In this document: positions 26,901-35,444 of the stretch, piece after piece
How the letters are laid out: the number at the start of each line of letters is the position of its first letter
Position numbering within the stretch: the first letter of the stretch is position 1
Origin: Apostichopus japonicus
Lineage: Eukaryota > Echinodermata > Holothuroidea > Aspidochirotida > Stichopodidae
Reading direction: 5' to 3'
Length of the DNA: 64,000 bases
NCBI RefSeq assembly: GCF_037975245.1
Contig: NC_092574.1
Span: forward strand, 17,213,213 to 17,277,212
Notes under the pieces: generated by a model
Told to the model about the DNA's origin: nothing
The model's input: only the letters and a program-made list of their open reading frames with translations
Database searches by the model: none
Position numbers and translations under genes: made by a program

Positions 26901-27663
26901 AGTCATGCCTGTTTGTTATTAGAAAGGATATCATTCTGTCCAAATGACCATGTATAGTGATGCCAGCTATATTTGCACACTCTTTTACAGTTTGAGTATC
27001 TTTCTGAAGGTCACAACGACCATTAGAATATCAGGTCAATTAAGTTTCTTGTGGAATAATATCATTTCCTTGCAAAAATGAGATGCCTATTAAACCAGTG
27101 TATGGTTACTCTAAAGCACAGCCATTATTATGTGGTCAAATGCTCACTGTGAATACCAGTAATATCCTTAGTTTCATCACAAGAATACTACCTAAAGCCA
27201 TTCCCTTGTAAACCATAGATGGACAATCAAGACTATGATTAATATTATATTAAATATTAAATGAGTGTCTTCATGTACATCATGTTACTCCAGCCAGAAA
27301 ATTCAATTTCAATATTTATCTCTCCTGCTTATTTTTAGGAAACCCTTTCACTCAGCGCCAAAGAGAGCTCGCTTTTCTTTCTCCAAACCTGTTGGCCACG
27401 GCTATGGAGAGGGTAGCGGTGGAGGATTTGGGACGAGAGGAGGCCAAAGAGGTTTTGGAGGGGGCTTTCAAGGGGGTCAAAATAGGGGATCAGGAGGAAG
27501 GGGATTTGGTGGTGGCAGGTTCAATAGAGGTGGTGGCTTCAGAGGAGGGCGTGGGTTTGGAAGGGGCAGAGGAGGGAACTTTGGTGGAGGTTTTAGAGGG
27601 AGGGGTAACTTTGGAGGTTCCAGGGGTGGTGGGTTCAGTAGAGGAGGTTATGGGGGATATTGA
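604..27663 (+). CDS. DHX9: ATP-dependent RNA helicase A (DHX9-like), complete, 29 exons
   Basis: DEAH-family RNA/DNA helicase of nucleus and cytoplasm that unwinds dsRNA and R-loops and bridges activators to RNA polymerase II (family knowledge). Exons: 604-723, 1102-1242, 2576-2690, 3603-3694, 4855-4994, 7341-7387, 8042-8181, 9178-9276, 9995-10144, 10625-10699, 11659-11850, 12715-12856, 13039-13121, 14028-14184, 15136-15245, 16336-16440, 16921-17035, 17491-17585, 18369-18442, 19195-19347, 19966-20126, 20538-20649, 21031-21192, 22135-22222, 22906-22948, 24174-24397, 24793-24911, 25511-25717, 27339-27663. All are flanked by AG/GT and join in phase to 3786 nt, 1261 aa (human about 1270). Order: dsRBD1 (about 2-72), dsRBD2 (about 168-252), MTAD-like tryptophans W326/W333/W336, Walker A GKTGCGKT (404-411), DEIH (504-507), SAT (536-538), motif [10 protein letters not shown] (758-765), HA2/OB region, RGG tail (about 1165-1261). 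The start ATG has a good context (CTCACCATGT) and begins the conserved dsRBD1. The only oddity noticed is LLFLTVG where I recall a cysteine before TVG. Confidence 0.95.
1333..1466. repeat. 67-bp tandem duplication in DHX9 intron 2
   Basis: Two head-to-tail copies (1333-1399 and 1400-1466) start with AAGGGAATAATTTAAAG and end around CTCACTTAGAA. They differ at only a few positions, so the duplication is recent. No coding or RNA function is seen. Confidence 0.85.
1863..2203. mobile_element. hAT-type MITE remnant in DHX9 intron 2
   Basis: The left end CAGTGGTGGGCAGG matches the usual hAT terminal pattern. The element is bracketed by identical 8-bp direct repeats CTCTAAAT (1855-1862 and 2204-2211), the duplication length typical of hAT transposition. 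The interior has the GTGGG(C/T)CG-type words of degraded hAT ends near 2115-2145. The right terminal repeat is badly decayed (CACCTACAGTATG), so the assignment rests mainly on the left end and the 8-bp duplication. The 82-aa ORF inside (1999-2247) has no transposase motif that I recognise. Confidence 0.5.
4383..4792. mobile_element. Non-autonomous DNA transposon (hAT-like MITE) in DHX9 intron 4
   Basis: The left end CAGGCACAGATCCAGG and the reverse complement of the right end, CAGGGTCGGATCCAGG, form imperfect terminal inverted repeats. TTCAT flanks both sides (4378-4382, 4793-4797), a 5-bp match where hAT elements would normally leave 8 bp, so the family is uncertain. The interior holds a poly-G tract (about 4411-4424) and an internal duplication centred on GTCTAAAATTTCATTTT (near 4570 and 4685). 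No transposase is encoded. Confidence 0.55.
5109..5574. repeat. Array of four related palindromes (hairpins) in DHX9 intron 5
   Basis: Four inverted repeats share arms of consensus TCATTCYTTGGTTCACAT / ATGTGAACCAAAGAATGA. Hairpin 1: arms 5110-5129 and 5137-5156, loop 7. Hairpin 2: 5228-5246 and 5256-5274, loop 9. Hairpin 3: 5379-5395 and 5403-5419, loop 7, two mismatches. Hairpin 4: 5532-5549 and 5556-5573, loop 6, perfect 18-bp arms. Centres are about 118, 148 and 153 bp apart and the spacers are not obviously alike. Several arm differences keep pairing through G-T wobble (as RNA, G-U), which would suit selection for an RNA hairpin, although C-to-T decay gives the same pattern. Confidence 0.85.
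5688..5876. repeat. Tandem duplication, 99-bp period, DHX9 intron 5
   Basis: Two copies of about 90 bp (5688-5777 and 5787-5876) begin TCACATTAGAGTCTGGGG and end GTCAGCACTGATA, with scattered substitutions. The first copy is partly open in frame (5593-5775) but the second copy does not keep the frame, so I do not call it coding. It directly follows the palindrome array. Confidence 0.8.
5947..5998. repeat. AT dinucleotide microsatellite
   Basis: A run of about 16 TA/AT units, then a second short run after an interrupting TAGATTA, lies in DHX9 intron 5. It is a simple sequence repeat only. Confidence 0.9.
7516..7587. repeat. 14-bp tandem repeat (about five units) in DHX9 intron 6
   Basis: The unit CTATACAGCTAATC is repeated about five times with one to four changes per unit. 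It lies about 130 bp beyond the short exon 6 (7341-7387). No function is inferred. Confidence 0.8.
10890..11228. repeat. Minisatellite of about 34-37 bp, DHX9 intron 10
   Basis: Eight to nine degenerate copies of a unit resembling GGTCTGAATCTGGTCTC followed by AAGAAATTTGTTA. Unit length varies through presence or absence of a TC dinucleotide and of T-runs. The 68-aa ORF inside it (11026-11232) is a repeat translation and is not called as a gene. Confidence 0.85.
11659..14184 (+). CDS. DHX9: DHX9 exons 11-14: RecA-like helicase domain 1
   Basis: These four exons (11659-11850, 12715-12856, 13039-13121, 14028-14184) carry motif [10 protein letters not shown] with catalytic K410, motif Ia TQPRR (its codons split by intron 11), motif II DEIH (504-507) and motif III SAT (536-538). 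DEIH is the DHX9 form of the DEAH box. Donors are GTAAGA, GTAAGA, GTGAGT and GTAATT. The exon-12 end reads LLFLTVG; from memory, vertebrate DHX9 has a cysteine directly before TVG, so this is a lineage difference near the ATPase core. Confidence 0.92.
14651..14978 (-). repeat. tRNA-Ala-like SINE/tRNA remnant with flanking direct repeats, DHX9 intron 14
   Basis: On the minus strand 14788-14857 reads like a tRNA. It has an A-box-like TGGTGTAGAGG, an anticodon arm ending TGCACGA, and a B-box in CCCGGGTTTGATTCCC, close to tRNA-Ala T-arms. The acceptor stem is weak and the anticodon position reads TGT, so a working tRNA gene is unlikely. The copy is bracketed by related words: AATAGATGAYGTAATCACTG at 14651 and 14956, and GGTAATAGCTAT at 14690 and 14928. 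This suggests a composite, tRNA-derived repeat with internal polymerase III promoter boxes. Confidence 0.55.
16462..16772. repeat. Direct tandem duplication, period about 155 bp, DHX9 intron 16
   Basis: Two G-rich copies (about 16462-16614 and 16619-16772) share GCTTTCCAAA, CCTCCAACCCTTACCAATGA, GTGAGAGTAAAGAGAG, GAGGAGG and GTCTATTGAGGGG. They begin right after exon 16 (ends 16440). ORFs on either strand here are repeat translations. Confidence 0.8.
18183..18212. repeat. CA dinucleotide microsatellite
   Basis: A short interrupted (CA)n tract in DHX9 intron 18. No function is implied. Confidence 0.85.
21826..22075 (-). mobile_element. SINE copy A (antisense), DHX9 intron 23
   Basis: The stretch AAGGCCTTCTCAGAC... 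CCTGGTCATTGGCAACCTG ... CACACCCACACACT-type sequence is the reverse complement of the SINE at 48219-48556, with the same order of blocks (CACACACTAAAGTGTGCACAATTC in place of the plus-strand match). This copy is shorter and diverged and lacks a clear tRNA head. It ends about 60 bp before exon 24. Confidence 0.6.
23240..23535. mobile_element. hAT-type MITE, longer copy (296 bp), DHX9 intron 25
   Basis: Terminal inverted repeats are CAGGTGCGTAGCCAGG at the left and, as reverse complement, CAGGCGCGTAGCCAAGG at the right. A perfect 8-bp target-site duplication TTTAGAGA flanks it (23232-23239 and 23536-23543), diagnostic of hAT-type insertion. There is no transposase ORF, so it would depend on an enzyme encoded elsewhere. 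A second, internally deleted copy lies at 32703-32844. Confidence 0.85.
26192..26560. repeat. Dispersed repeat starting with a GGTTCC/GGAACC hairpin, DHX9 intron 28
   Basis: The block opens with a hairpin of arms GGTTCCTTGCT and AGCAAAGGAACC (26194-26219, one bulged base). It continues with GTGTGTATGTGCGTCTGTG, TGTCATACTTGCTATGTAG and a long moderately conserved tail to about 26560. The word TGTCATACTTG(C/G)TATG(T/C)AG recurs at 55497 and, changed, at 55753, so the family is dispersed. Its class is unknown to me. Confidence 0.5.
27339..27663 (+). CDS. DHX9: DHX9 exon 29: basic nuclear-transport segment and RGG-box tail
   Basis: The last coding exon starts in phase after GAAAT|GTAAGT of exon 28, giving a basic APKRARF stretch, which aligns with the nuclear transport domain start (PKMARY in vertebrates). 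About 85 Gly/Arg/Phe residues in RGG, FGGG and RGGF repeats follow, ending GGYGGY-stop. RGG boxes bind nucleic acid and are usually arginine-methylated. The low-complexity sequence opens long ORFs in other frames (27392-27712 plus, 27490-27750 minus) that are artefacts. Confidence 0.9.
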
Positions 27664-27925
27664 CTTGAAAAACGTATTTCTGCGTAATTCAGGGTCTACA
27701 AGACGAGGATGAATTTCAGTTTTATAACTTGTTACGATGCTTCCTGTCACTGTGGAGGAATGAAATAGTTTAAGATGTTGACCAGATCAACATTAACTTC
27801 AAGGAGCATTGTAACCTTAATCATTGGAGACTATAATTCATACAAAACTGAGAACTGATATTGGAACATAACTGAATATATGTTACAATTTGTTGTAGTA
27901 GTTAATACCAGTGATAACGGTTTGC

Positions 27926-27931
27926 AATAAA
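27926..27931 (+). terminator. Poly(A) signal AATAAA for DHX9 (proximal)
   Basis: Canonical AATAAA within GCAATAAAAGATAC, 263 nt after the DHX9 stop codon. Further AATAAA copies at 28713-28718 and 28862-28867 could serve longer 3' UTRs. Usage is inferred. Confidence 0.5.
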
Positions 27932-29167
27932 AGATACTGTTATGGTATAGTTATCATTATCATGTTGAAAATGTTTTTGATAAGTAGGAGTGCGTACACT
28001 AGTCTGTGTTATGGAATAGGGGTTGGGGTGAGTGGAGGCAGAAAACATGGTTCTATCCATTGCCTGAATATTGCCTTTAAAATTTTATAAGCAGATTCAG
28101 CCTGCTGAACTGTTATGGTAGGTATGAACTGAAGATTGGTAACTTAAAATGAATCATGTTGTATTTAATACAATCTCTTCAAAGGAGACAAAAGAACTTA
28201 ACCATCATCTAATACCTTACATCTGTGGTCTGCAAAATGTTTAGGCCCATGAACCAGGATCTTACGCGAGGACCGTGCTATGACCCCACAATATCACCCA
28301 CCCTTGCTTTGGCTATGGTATTGATGCATTTTATCAATTTTAGTTGATCTCTGTTGGCAAGCTTTGGAAACTAAGGTTTTCAAACTTTCAAAAGTCACAT
28401 GACCTCCTTGAAACATTTCATGAGCCACTGCAAACCAACTGAAGGCTAGTTGTATATATCATTCAAACAGAATCCAGATATATTGTTTCTAAGTTAGTTT
28501 GTGAGCCTTTTGTCAGTGAAGTAAACACTTCGAGCAAAGGCAGTTCTTTTCAAAGTGTTTCTTATGCTATTGCAAAATCTGTAGTCGACAATTCGACAAA
28601 GAGAGTGTACATGACTTTCCAATGTAACTTCCATGTTGGCCATGTATCCATGCTAGTTCAATTCATTACCTGCTGCTGCTGTTGCAATCTCTTTTTGATA
28701 TGGTCATATTTTAATAAAGTCACAAGTCATCTACATTCACATATGTCTTAACTTCTTTTGTGTAACTTCTTCTGTATTCCATAATCATTTGAAGGATCCA
28801 CTATTCTTTTCCGAAAGTTTTCAAATCGAGGAAATCGTTGGCATATGTTTAATAATTTGCCAATAAATGTTTTTCTCCAAGGCTTAATGATTTGTGTACA
28901 TTTGAATGAGAAAATAAAAATTCAACAAATGGAACCATTTCATGTGCCGTTTCACTTTAATGAGAGATGGAAGTATCAATAATATAAAATAACAAGGCTT
29001 TTAATTCTATATTGCATAAACTTTATAAAAAAATGGAAAGGGCCAAAAAGATAGGAAAAATCACACACTTGATATTCATTTATAGCTTCCCCCCCCCCCC
29101 CCTCTGTCTGGTTCTTGGTTATTTTTTATGCTTCCATCCTGAATAACTTGCTTGTCTTCTTGGTACC

Positions 29168-29173
29168 TTTATT
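29168..29173 (-). terminator. Candidate poly(A) signal for XPNPEP3 (minus strand)
   Basis: TTTATT on the plus strand reads AATAAA on the minus strand, about 745 nt beyond the XPNPEP3 stop. It is the clearest minus-strand signal found in this 3' flank. Usage is inferred. Confidence 0.4.
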
Positions 29174-29917
29174 TAATCTTTTACTCATATTAATTCTGCT
29201 TCTAAATCCTGCATGAGCTGTCATCCTCCTTGAGAGGTTGAAGTTTACTTTTACGGCCCCCAATGTTTTCATGGTTCTGTTTCAAGGGTTGATGAAGGTT
29301 ACAAAGTCAACTACATGCTATGATATTATTGAATGATCTGGGTTGCCTTTATGTGGTCACAGCTTACATTGGAGCTGTTTCTTCAAACGGGGAGGCCAAA
29401 CAAGTAGAATTGAAACTATTCAGGGCCCTTTTCCTTGTTTGTGAATATTACATAGACAACATATAAATTTGGAAACATTTCCAGGGTCACTCGCAATCCT
29501 AGGACTGCATGGAATCTGGGGACTGTCTCTGATTTGTCTCCTGAAATCAGAGGTGTCTGGTCACGTCACTCTACACCATGTTAGAAACCGATTTAGAACA
29601 AAGAAATGACTAATAAGTTTTCTGTTTCCAAAAATGAGGATTCCATAACTTTTGGGAACTGTCTCTTCATGAAGATGGTATAGTATATAGTAGTCATGCT
29701 GCTCCTAGCTGTAACAACTACTGGTAATGGCTTGACTCCACCTTAAAGAGAGTTGTTATGGTTGTGCCAGAAAACAAGCACCATGCTTGAAGCTTCCTTT
29801 GCACATGTATCTTTAATAGTTCTCTCATACACTCTTCTTAATTTCGTGGGGATGAGATGACTAGCTGTTTCAAAGGAGGCATAATTGTAGTTTCCAACGA
29901 ATGAGAAGATTATGTTG

Positions 29918-32900
29918 TTATCTCTTCATTATGGACTCGATTACGTCTATTTCCTTTGGACATTCTTGAGAGAGTACCTCTGGCCCTTTGTCAGTTATCA
30001 AGATGTTGTCTTCAATTCTTATGCCGATGCCACGGTATTTGGATGGGACGGAATCTTCTGCGGCCGGAATGTAGATACCTAATTGGAAACAAAAAGAGAT
30101 AGTTTACCAGCTAAGACTATTATGTAACTTCTTTCTACGGGAAGTTAAGAATTGGAAAATGAAAGTTTAACGAGGAAGAAACGGCCCAAAGGGGTGAGTG
30201 GGAAGTGACGATACAAGTAAAACATAGGCTAGAGCTGTGGTAGCCACTTTCAAGACCTCCCTTTAGCAGACTATGTTTCAAGATCAAAATTTCTAGCTGA
30301 CAAAATTGCTCACATATGGTTTGGCATTTGTAGTCATTGTCAAGCTATCTTTCCATATACATCGTCACATTACTGTCTCCAAATTATAACACAAACAGAT
30401 AAATGTCAAACCTCAAAGAGTATTTTTCAGGCAATCCAAATTATTTCCAATGTAAAAGATTACATTTGACATCTGACTGTTTAGGATTGAAAATGCTTAA
30501 GTCTTTCTGTTTGATTTTGTTTATTTGTGATGCAGCCTCTGAAGAAGATCCTGCTAGGATCGAAACTTCAGGCCACCTTACTTTTACACATTGTTTTTTT
30601 TGAAAATTAGAACAAGTGTGACCATTATTTGATTTTCTAGCATATTGGTCAGTTCTGATGATCTTTGATTGGCTGTGGATTTTACCTGGTTCTATGGTTA
30701 TCACCATGCCATGTTGTAGCTGGTTACTCCTGGATACTCGGACAGTATCATGGGTGTCCATCCCGAGATAATGTCCTACGTGGTGAGGACAAAACATTTT
30801 ACTGACCTGAGGGGAAAGAAAATAATACATTCAGTGTGTCTCACATAAGAAGTGCAGCATGACCTCATTGTCCCTAGACATAAATCTTGGTCAAACATTT
30901 GTTGTACCTAACATGGACCATATGGTAGTGTCGTGAGAACATTGATAGTAGCATCATGGTGGAAATCCAACATTAACCTTTCATGACATTGACAATCCAT
31001 TGCTGGAAATATTAAGAGGTCAATCAGGATGTCTTTTGTTTCAATTGGAATATGGGTCATGCCATATATCATTTATATGGGTTCAGTTCTGTAAATGAAA
31101 TTATTTGGGTTTTCCTGGAATCATCAAATTTATATAGGTTGCCTTTTATATAGGTTGTCTTTAAAAACATTGCAAATTGCTTCTTACTATTTAACAATGT
31201 GGGAAATATTTTACAAACTTAAACAGTGTAATGGTGGGGCTTTCAAAAACTATCACAACTTGGACTTCTCCTTAAGGCTGTGAAGTAAGAAAAAGCAATA
31301 TTACTTTCAATGTTGTCTGGATGAAATTCATCAATACAGTGAGAGGAAGATACATGTAATAGTCTGAACACCACTGATAAAGTAGATGAAACTAACTCGG
31401 TTCAGATCAACATCGTTAAGGCTACTCGGCAGAATGCCAAGATTTTGTAGACTTCGGCCCAGTCCAAGCAACATGAAATGGTAAACTTGATCCAGAGTGC
31501 TGCCAGCCGTACACTGTTCTATGCAATCTTTTTGCACGGAAAGAACAGCGCCGTAGAGCTCCGCCTGGGCCTCTGAGAACTTGCCGTTGACTGGCCAGGT
31601 CCTGGTGACATCACTGGCGTAACCGTGGTACTCACAGCCGGCATCCATGAGAACCATCTCGCCATCATCAATCGCTTGGTTATTACTAATGTAGTGCAGA
31701 GTGTTGGCCCTGTTGCCGCCAGCCACCACTGGAGGATACGCAAGGAATTCTGCTCCACCCAATCTGGCTTCAAAATCGACTTTGGCGTAGAGGTGGGCTT
31801 CATTGACACCGGGTTTGGAGAACTTCATGGTTTCTTTGAAGGCTTTGGATATGATCGATCCAGACTTTCTCATCAAATTGATCTCCTCAGGTGATTTGAT
31901 CACCCTCTGGGCATGAATTGTTTGTTGAAGGATATTGACAGTGTGCCCTCTGCTTCTGGAGGGTTGAATTAAGTTTGTGGAGACGTCCTGGTGTAGACTG
32001 TCATGAACAGGCCTGAAAACATCGTACCAGACGACCGTGTTCTCCCTGGCGAGATATCTATGAAGCTTCTCTGGGAAGCAGTCAGTCGTGAAAGCTTCGT
32101 CCACACCAATGAATTGCATTGCACCCTCTGGCCCGGACCTGGGCCCATCCCATAGCTCTCTATCTGAATCTCTCTGTGGCACGAAAAGGGTTGCTTTGTG
32201 ATCGGGCAGTTCCCTTCCAGGTATACTTTCCAATATAAGTGCACTATCTGGTTCTTGGAAGCCACACAAATATAAAAAATCAGTGTTCTGTCTGTAAGGA
32301 TATGGTATTTCATCGGTCATGTATTTCTTGCCAGCTCCTAGAATAATAGCAACATGATTTTTGGCACTCCCATATATTGATCGACCAATGGCTGCCATGA
32401 GGTCCCTCCTTCTTGCGCTGTACTGTCCCCGTGATATGCCAGGTGTAATTTCATCCATTTTGAGAAGGTGTTGATGTGTGAAAGGCGTAGGTTGGCCTAA
32501 ATATCTCTTTGGTATAAGTACTTTCTCTTTCCACATAAAAGCTGTAAATTCAGAGAGAAATTTTAGTTCATAACAAAATTCTTCAAATCATTCTCACTTA
32601 TAATTAGAAGATGTTTTACAGCTCAATTTCTATACTGTGTGCAAATATCCAATCGTTCTCTTTTTAGGAATATCTCTGCGAATTGGAAATGATTACATCA
32701 GCCAGGCGCGTAGTGAGGAATTTGCCAAGGGAGGGAATTACTAGCGATATCATAAAAACATACAAACAAAATTTGCTCAAGAGGGTGCGGTCACCCCCTT
32801 TGCCCCCACCCCAACCCCCCCCCCCCCCCTTCGCTACGCGCCTGACCTCAGCTATATCTTTATCAGGAAATATAAAAGATAAAATAATTGTAACATTTTC

Positions 32901-33168
32901 TGTCCAAACTTGCCATAAAACTACTGCAGTAAACGAGCATACTGGCCGATTTTTATAGAAAGCAAACTCTAAAAGCTGCTATCTGATGGCCCACATATAA
33001 AATAATCACATAATTATCCAGGACATAGGGGTATTGAGTACATGAGCTAAAACCCATAGACAAGGCAATATGCAATTTCAGTTTTTCACCTGTGACAGAG
33101 AATGCTCTCGTAATGGGCATCAATCTGCTTTTCATGCCCACAGTCGACAAAGTGTTAATACACTGCAT
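29918..33168 (-). CDS. XPNPEP3: Mitochondrial Xaa-Pro aminopeptidase 3, complete, 4 exons
   Basis: M24B metallopeptidase that removes N-terminal residues preceding proline; the human protein acts in mitochondria and is linked to a nephronophthisis-like kidney disease (family knowledge). Minus-strand exons: 33168-33090, 32541-31397, 30806-30686, 30078-29918; phases 1, 0 and 1; 1506 nt, 501 aa (human 507). Residues 1-26 are basic/hydroxylated with no acidic residue, as in a mitochondrial presequence. The AMP_N domain starts near [10 protein letters not shown], and [14 protein letters not shown] and [10 protein letters not shown] follow. The five metal ligands are D326 and D337 ([13 protein letters not shown]), H420 ([10 protein letters not shown]), E447 (ITIEPG) and E471 (IRIED). 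ATG 33168 is the first in-frame ATG after an upstream stop; M12 (33135) is an alternative. The first exon was placed by phase and splice signals and is less sure than the other three. Confidence 0.92.
30535..30573 (+). ncRNA. Hammerhead-like RNA motif in XPNPEP3 intron 3 (retroelement remnant?)
   Basis: The plus strand reads GCCT, CTGAAGAA, stem GATCC (30547-30551), loop TGCTA, stem GGATC (30557-30561), GAAAC, TTC, AGGC. The order CUGANGA, stem II, GAAA is the hammerhead ribozyme core, and the outer GCCT/AGGC can close it. There is one extra A after CUGAAGA and no real stem III, so self-cleavage is doubtful. Such motifs are known in Penelope-like retroelements and retrozymes. It is antisense to XPNPEP3. 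Confidence 0.4.
31397..32541 (-). CDS. XPNPEP3: XPNPEP3 exon 2: 1145-bp exon with most of the enzyme
   Basis: One uninterrupted exon encodes residues 28-408: the whole N-terminal aminopeptidase P domain and the first half of the pita-bread catalytic domain with two metal aspartates. The acceptor is TTTACAG before CTTTTATGTGG; the donor is CGA followed by GTTAGT. Exons elsewhere in the window are mostly under 310 bp. Vertebrate orthologues split this region into several exons (recalled), so introns were probably lost here or gained there. Confidence 0.93.
32703..32844. mobile_element. hAT-type MITE, short copy (142 bp), XPNPEP3 intron 1
   Basis: The left end CAGGCGCGTAG and right end CTACGCGCCTG form perfect 11-bp terminal inverted repeats. 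Flanks ACATCAGC (32695-32702) and ACCTCAGC (32845-32852) match at 7 of 8 bases, an aged 8-bp target-site duplication. Its interior (GGAATTTGCCAAGGGAGG, ATATCATAAAAACAT, TTGCTCAAG) matches the 296-bp copy at 23240, from which it lacks about 150 internal bases. A poly-C run lies near 32816-32829. Confidence 0.85.
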
Positions 33169-35444
33169 TTTCAAGTCTGGTTTGTCAGCTACCAGGGAGG
33201 AATGCGCTTTCGGTCGAGGACGTTACATCACTCAATGCTAGCCAAAAGTTTTCCTACGTAGGTAGAGAACTCTGAGCTAGCTATACAAATTACATACATG
33301 TGCATCCGAACCAGCCTGAAGTTATCATAACATTTCATCCCCTGAGTCAAATTCATCACCAGATTAAATACCGAAATTTATCATTAGGTTCAGAAAGATC
33401 CCTAGATTTAGAGCGATGAATCTGGGGATAGCTTCAAGTCGGTAAATTCGAAAGCGTGCAAAGGGTGCACTGTTGTAAACATTCACTGCAATATGTAAAC
33501 ATAAACTTCTTCACAGAAAGCAGCAACCACTGAAATATAACAGCTCGATTGTCACTGTGCAGTTTTGAATGCATGATGTTTTTACGCTGAGATTAAGTCT
33601 TCATGATCATAACACTAATAGTACTGTAAGTATCGGAATGGTTGTACCTTTTACAATTAAGGTTCGACATGGCTAATTCAGTCAAACCAATGTAGGCTAA
33701 TAGGATGGTGACTTCGAAGTTCGCCCACTTAAGACTTAAAACACCCCAAAACTAAATCTTCTGGTATAAATCATTTGAAAATATACTTCATATGTACTAC
33801 AGTAATACTACTACTAGGATGAACATCGAGTTGCCCAGACTCCAGAGGTCTTAACTTATCGTACTTCGTAGGCCTATGAAGTATGACAAAGTTATCTTAG
33901 TTAAGGCTAGGAAGTTATCCCTCAAGATGTCTGCTAGCATGTCCCTCAATGTGAAATTAAACGATTATGCAATTTTGAACAGCTAGGCCTGATGTTAAGC
34001 TAGACATAAGCATACAGTAACATGATAGGATAGGAAGGCTGTACTTTGTGAACATATCAACATTGCAGAAATGTTGACATAAATTAATGGGATCCTGAGA
34101 TCTTACTGTGGCTGGTTGGAAATTTAGCATTTTTTTGATGAATTGTTTTGTTGCTGTTATAAAAAATGTATTTAGGCCGTTTAGATTGTACTTTCAACAG
34201 TACCTGTAGGCTAGGTCCTCAGTATTTGAGGAAATGGCATGAATAGCACAAATATTTAGTGATGGAATGATTGCCACAACAAGGAAATATTATGCGTTTA
34301 TATTCCTGTCGTGTTAGATAAGTTGTATTTCCTCCCACTTCACTGAGATTTGACTAAATATGAAATTAACAATTCTTCTTAACTATGTCTTTATTAAAGC
34401 ACATTGGCCCCAATGTACAGTTGAATTTGTCTCACCAAAGATGAAAATGAACAAACAACCAAACTTTCTTCGTCGCACCCAATGTACGATTATTTAGTTT
34501 GGTCAATATTTACAAAGTTGTAACAAGTTGCATCGCAGAATGCAGAAAATTCCTATCATCATATCCAAATATTGTCTTTTCTGTTTTTCTTTGCCTTATT
34601 AAATAGGCATGACAGGGAAGCTGTAAGCTTTTTTTTCTGTTGTCTAAAATATGCACTAAGCATTGTACAAGTGATTCCTGTAGTAATAAGGAAAAGTAAG
34701 GCATTTGTCTTGTGTACTTGTTTTTAATAAGTCATAATTTGATTCGCCAATATGTTACAAAATTAAATGTTGTTATATGTATACATGTTACCTTAAATTG
34801 TCACATAATAGGATGCTACATTTCTTGCAATTCAACATACAAATACAGAATGCTTATCTACACTGTCACATAAAACACATTTAATGCCAATGCTGTGACC
34901 AATACTGACCAGTGCCATACGTATATACATTATCAACAATTTTTGTCAACTTACTGTGCTATCAGAATGTTTAATACTAAGTTCTGCAAGTGTATAGCCC
35001 TGTTTAGTTCACAATGGGAAGTAGCATGGATTTCAAAGACTTAATTATCAGTATTGCAAGATCTAGTTTTTCCTTAAAATATTCAACAGCCACTGTATTG
35101 GACAGTTGCTATTGTCTATATATGCCAAGATCACATTCAGGAGAATCAAGGTAATCTGTAAAATGTTCATAAATTGGTCTCCATGTGGTGCTTGTCAGAT
35201 CAGCCACATAAAGCATTAGCTTATTGCCAGTGATGAAGCTCAGATGATATAAATCTTAAATATTGTACAGACAGTACATAGGCCTATTACTAGATAACTA
35301 TTACCAGACAACAGATTCTGCCCATGTCTATAAGACCAATCTCCAATTGAAGAAAAACTTAATTACATACACATTATTTGTAAAGGGACTGTCTTGAATT
35401 TAAAATTTAATTTCCTCCCATTTCCAGCTTCATAGCATTTCAAG
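33169..35444. promoter_or_regulatory. Head-to-head spacer of XPNPEP3 and the CxxC gene
   Basis: No coding exon is supported in these 2.3 kb. They separate divergent start codons, so promoters of both genes should lie here. Because the downstream gene probably has a 5' UTR exon (a TTTCCAG acceptor ends at 35427, just before its ATG exon), the real promoter distance may be shorter. AGGCCTA-type words occur at 33870 and 34200. No TATA box or clear factor site is claimed. Confidence 0.4.

Larger units (their letters stand above)
27664..29917. other. Tail-to-tail 3' UTR/intergenic region between DHX9 and XPNPEP3
   Basis: No gene is supported here. The left part is the DHX9 3' UTR with poly(A) signals; the right part contains the XPNPEP3 3' UTR on the minus strand. 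A poly-C tract lies at about 29090-29102. Around 28225-28440 are decayed words (CTGCAAAATGTTTAGGCCCATGA, GAGCCACTGCAAACCAAC) that could be an old hAT end pair, but no target-site duplication was found. Confidence 0.6.

Noticed and set aside
27392-27750. Long overlapping ORFs on both strands (106 aa plus, 86 aa minus)
   Set aside because: They are alternative-frame readings of the Gly/Arg-rich RGG exon of DHX9.
33172-33174. TTG at 33174 as XPNPEP3 start
   Set aside because: It is a non-ATG codon; the ATG six bases downstream (33168) is in frame with an A at -3.
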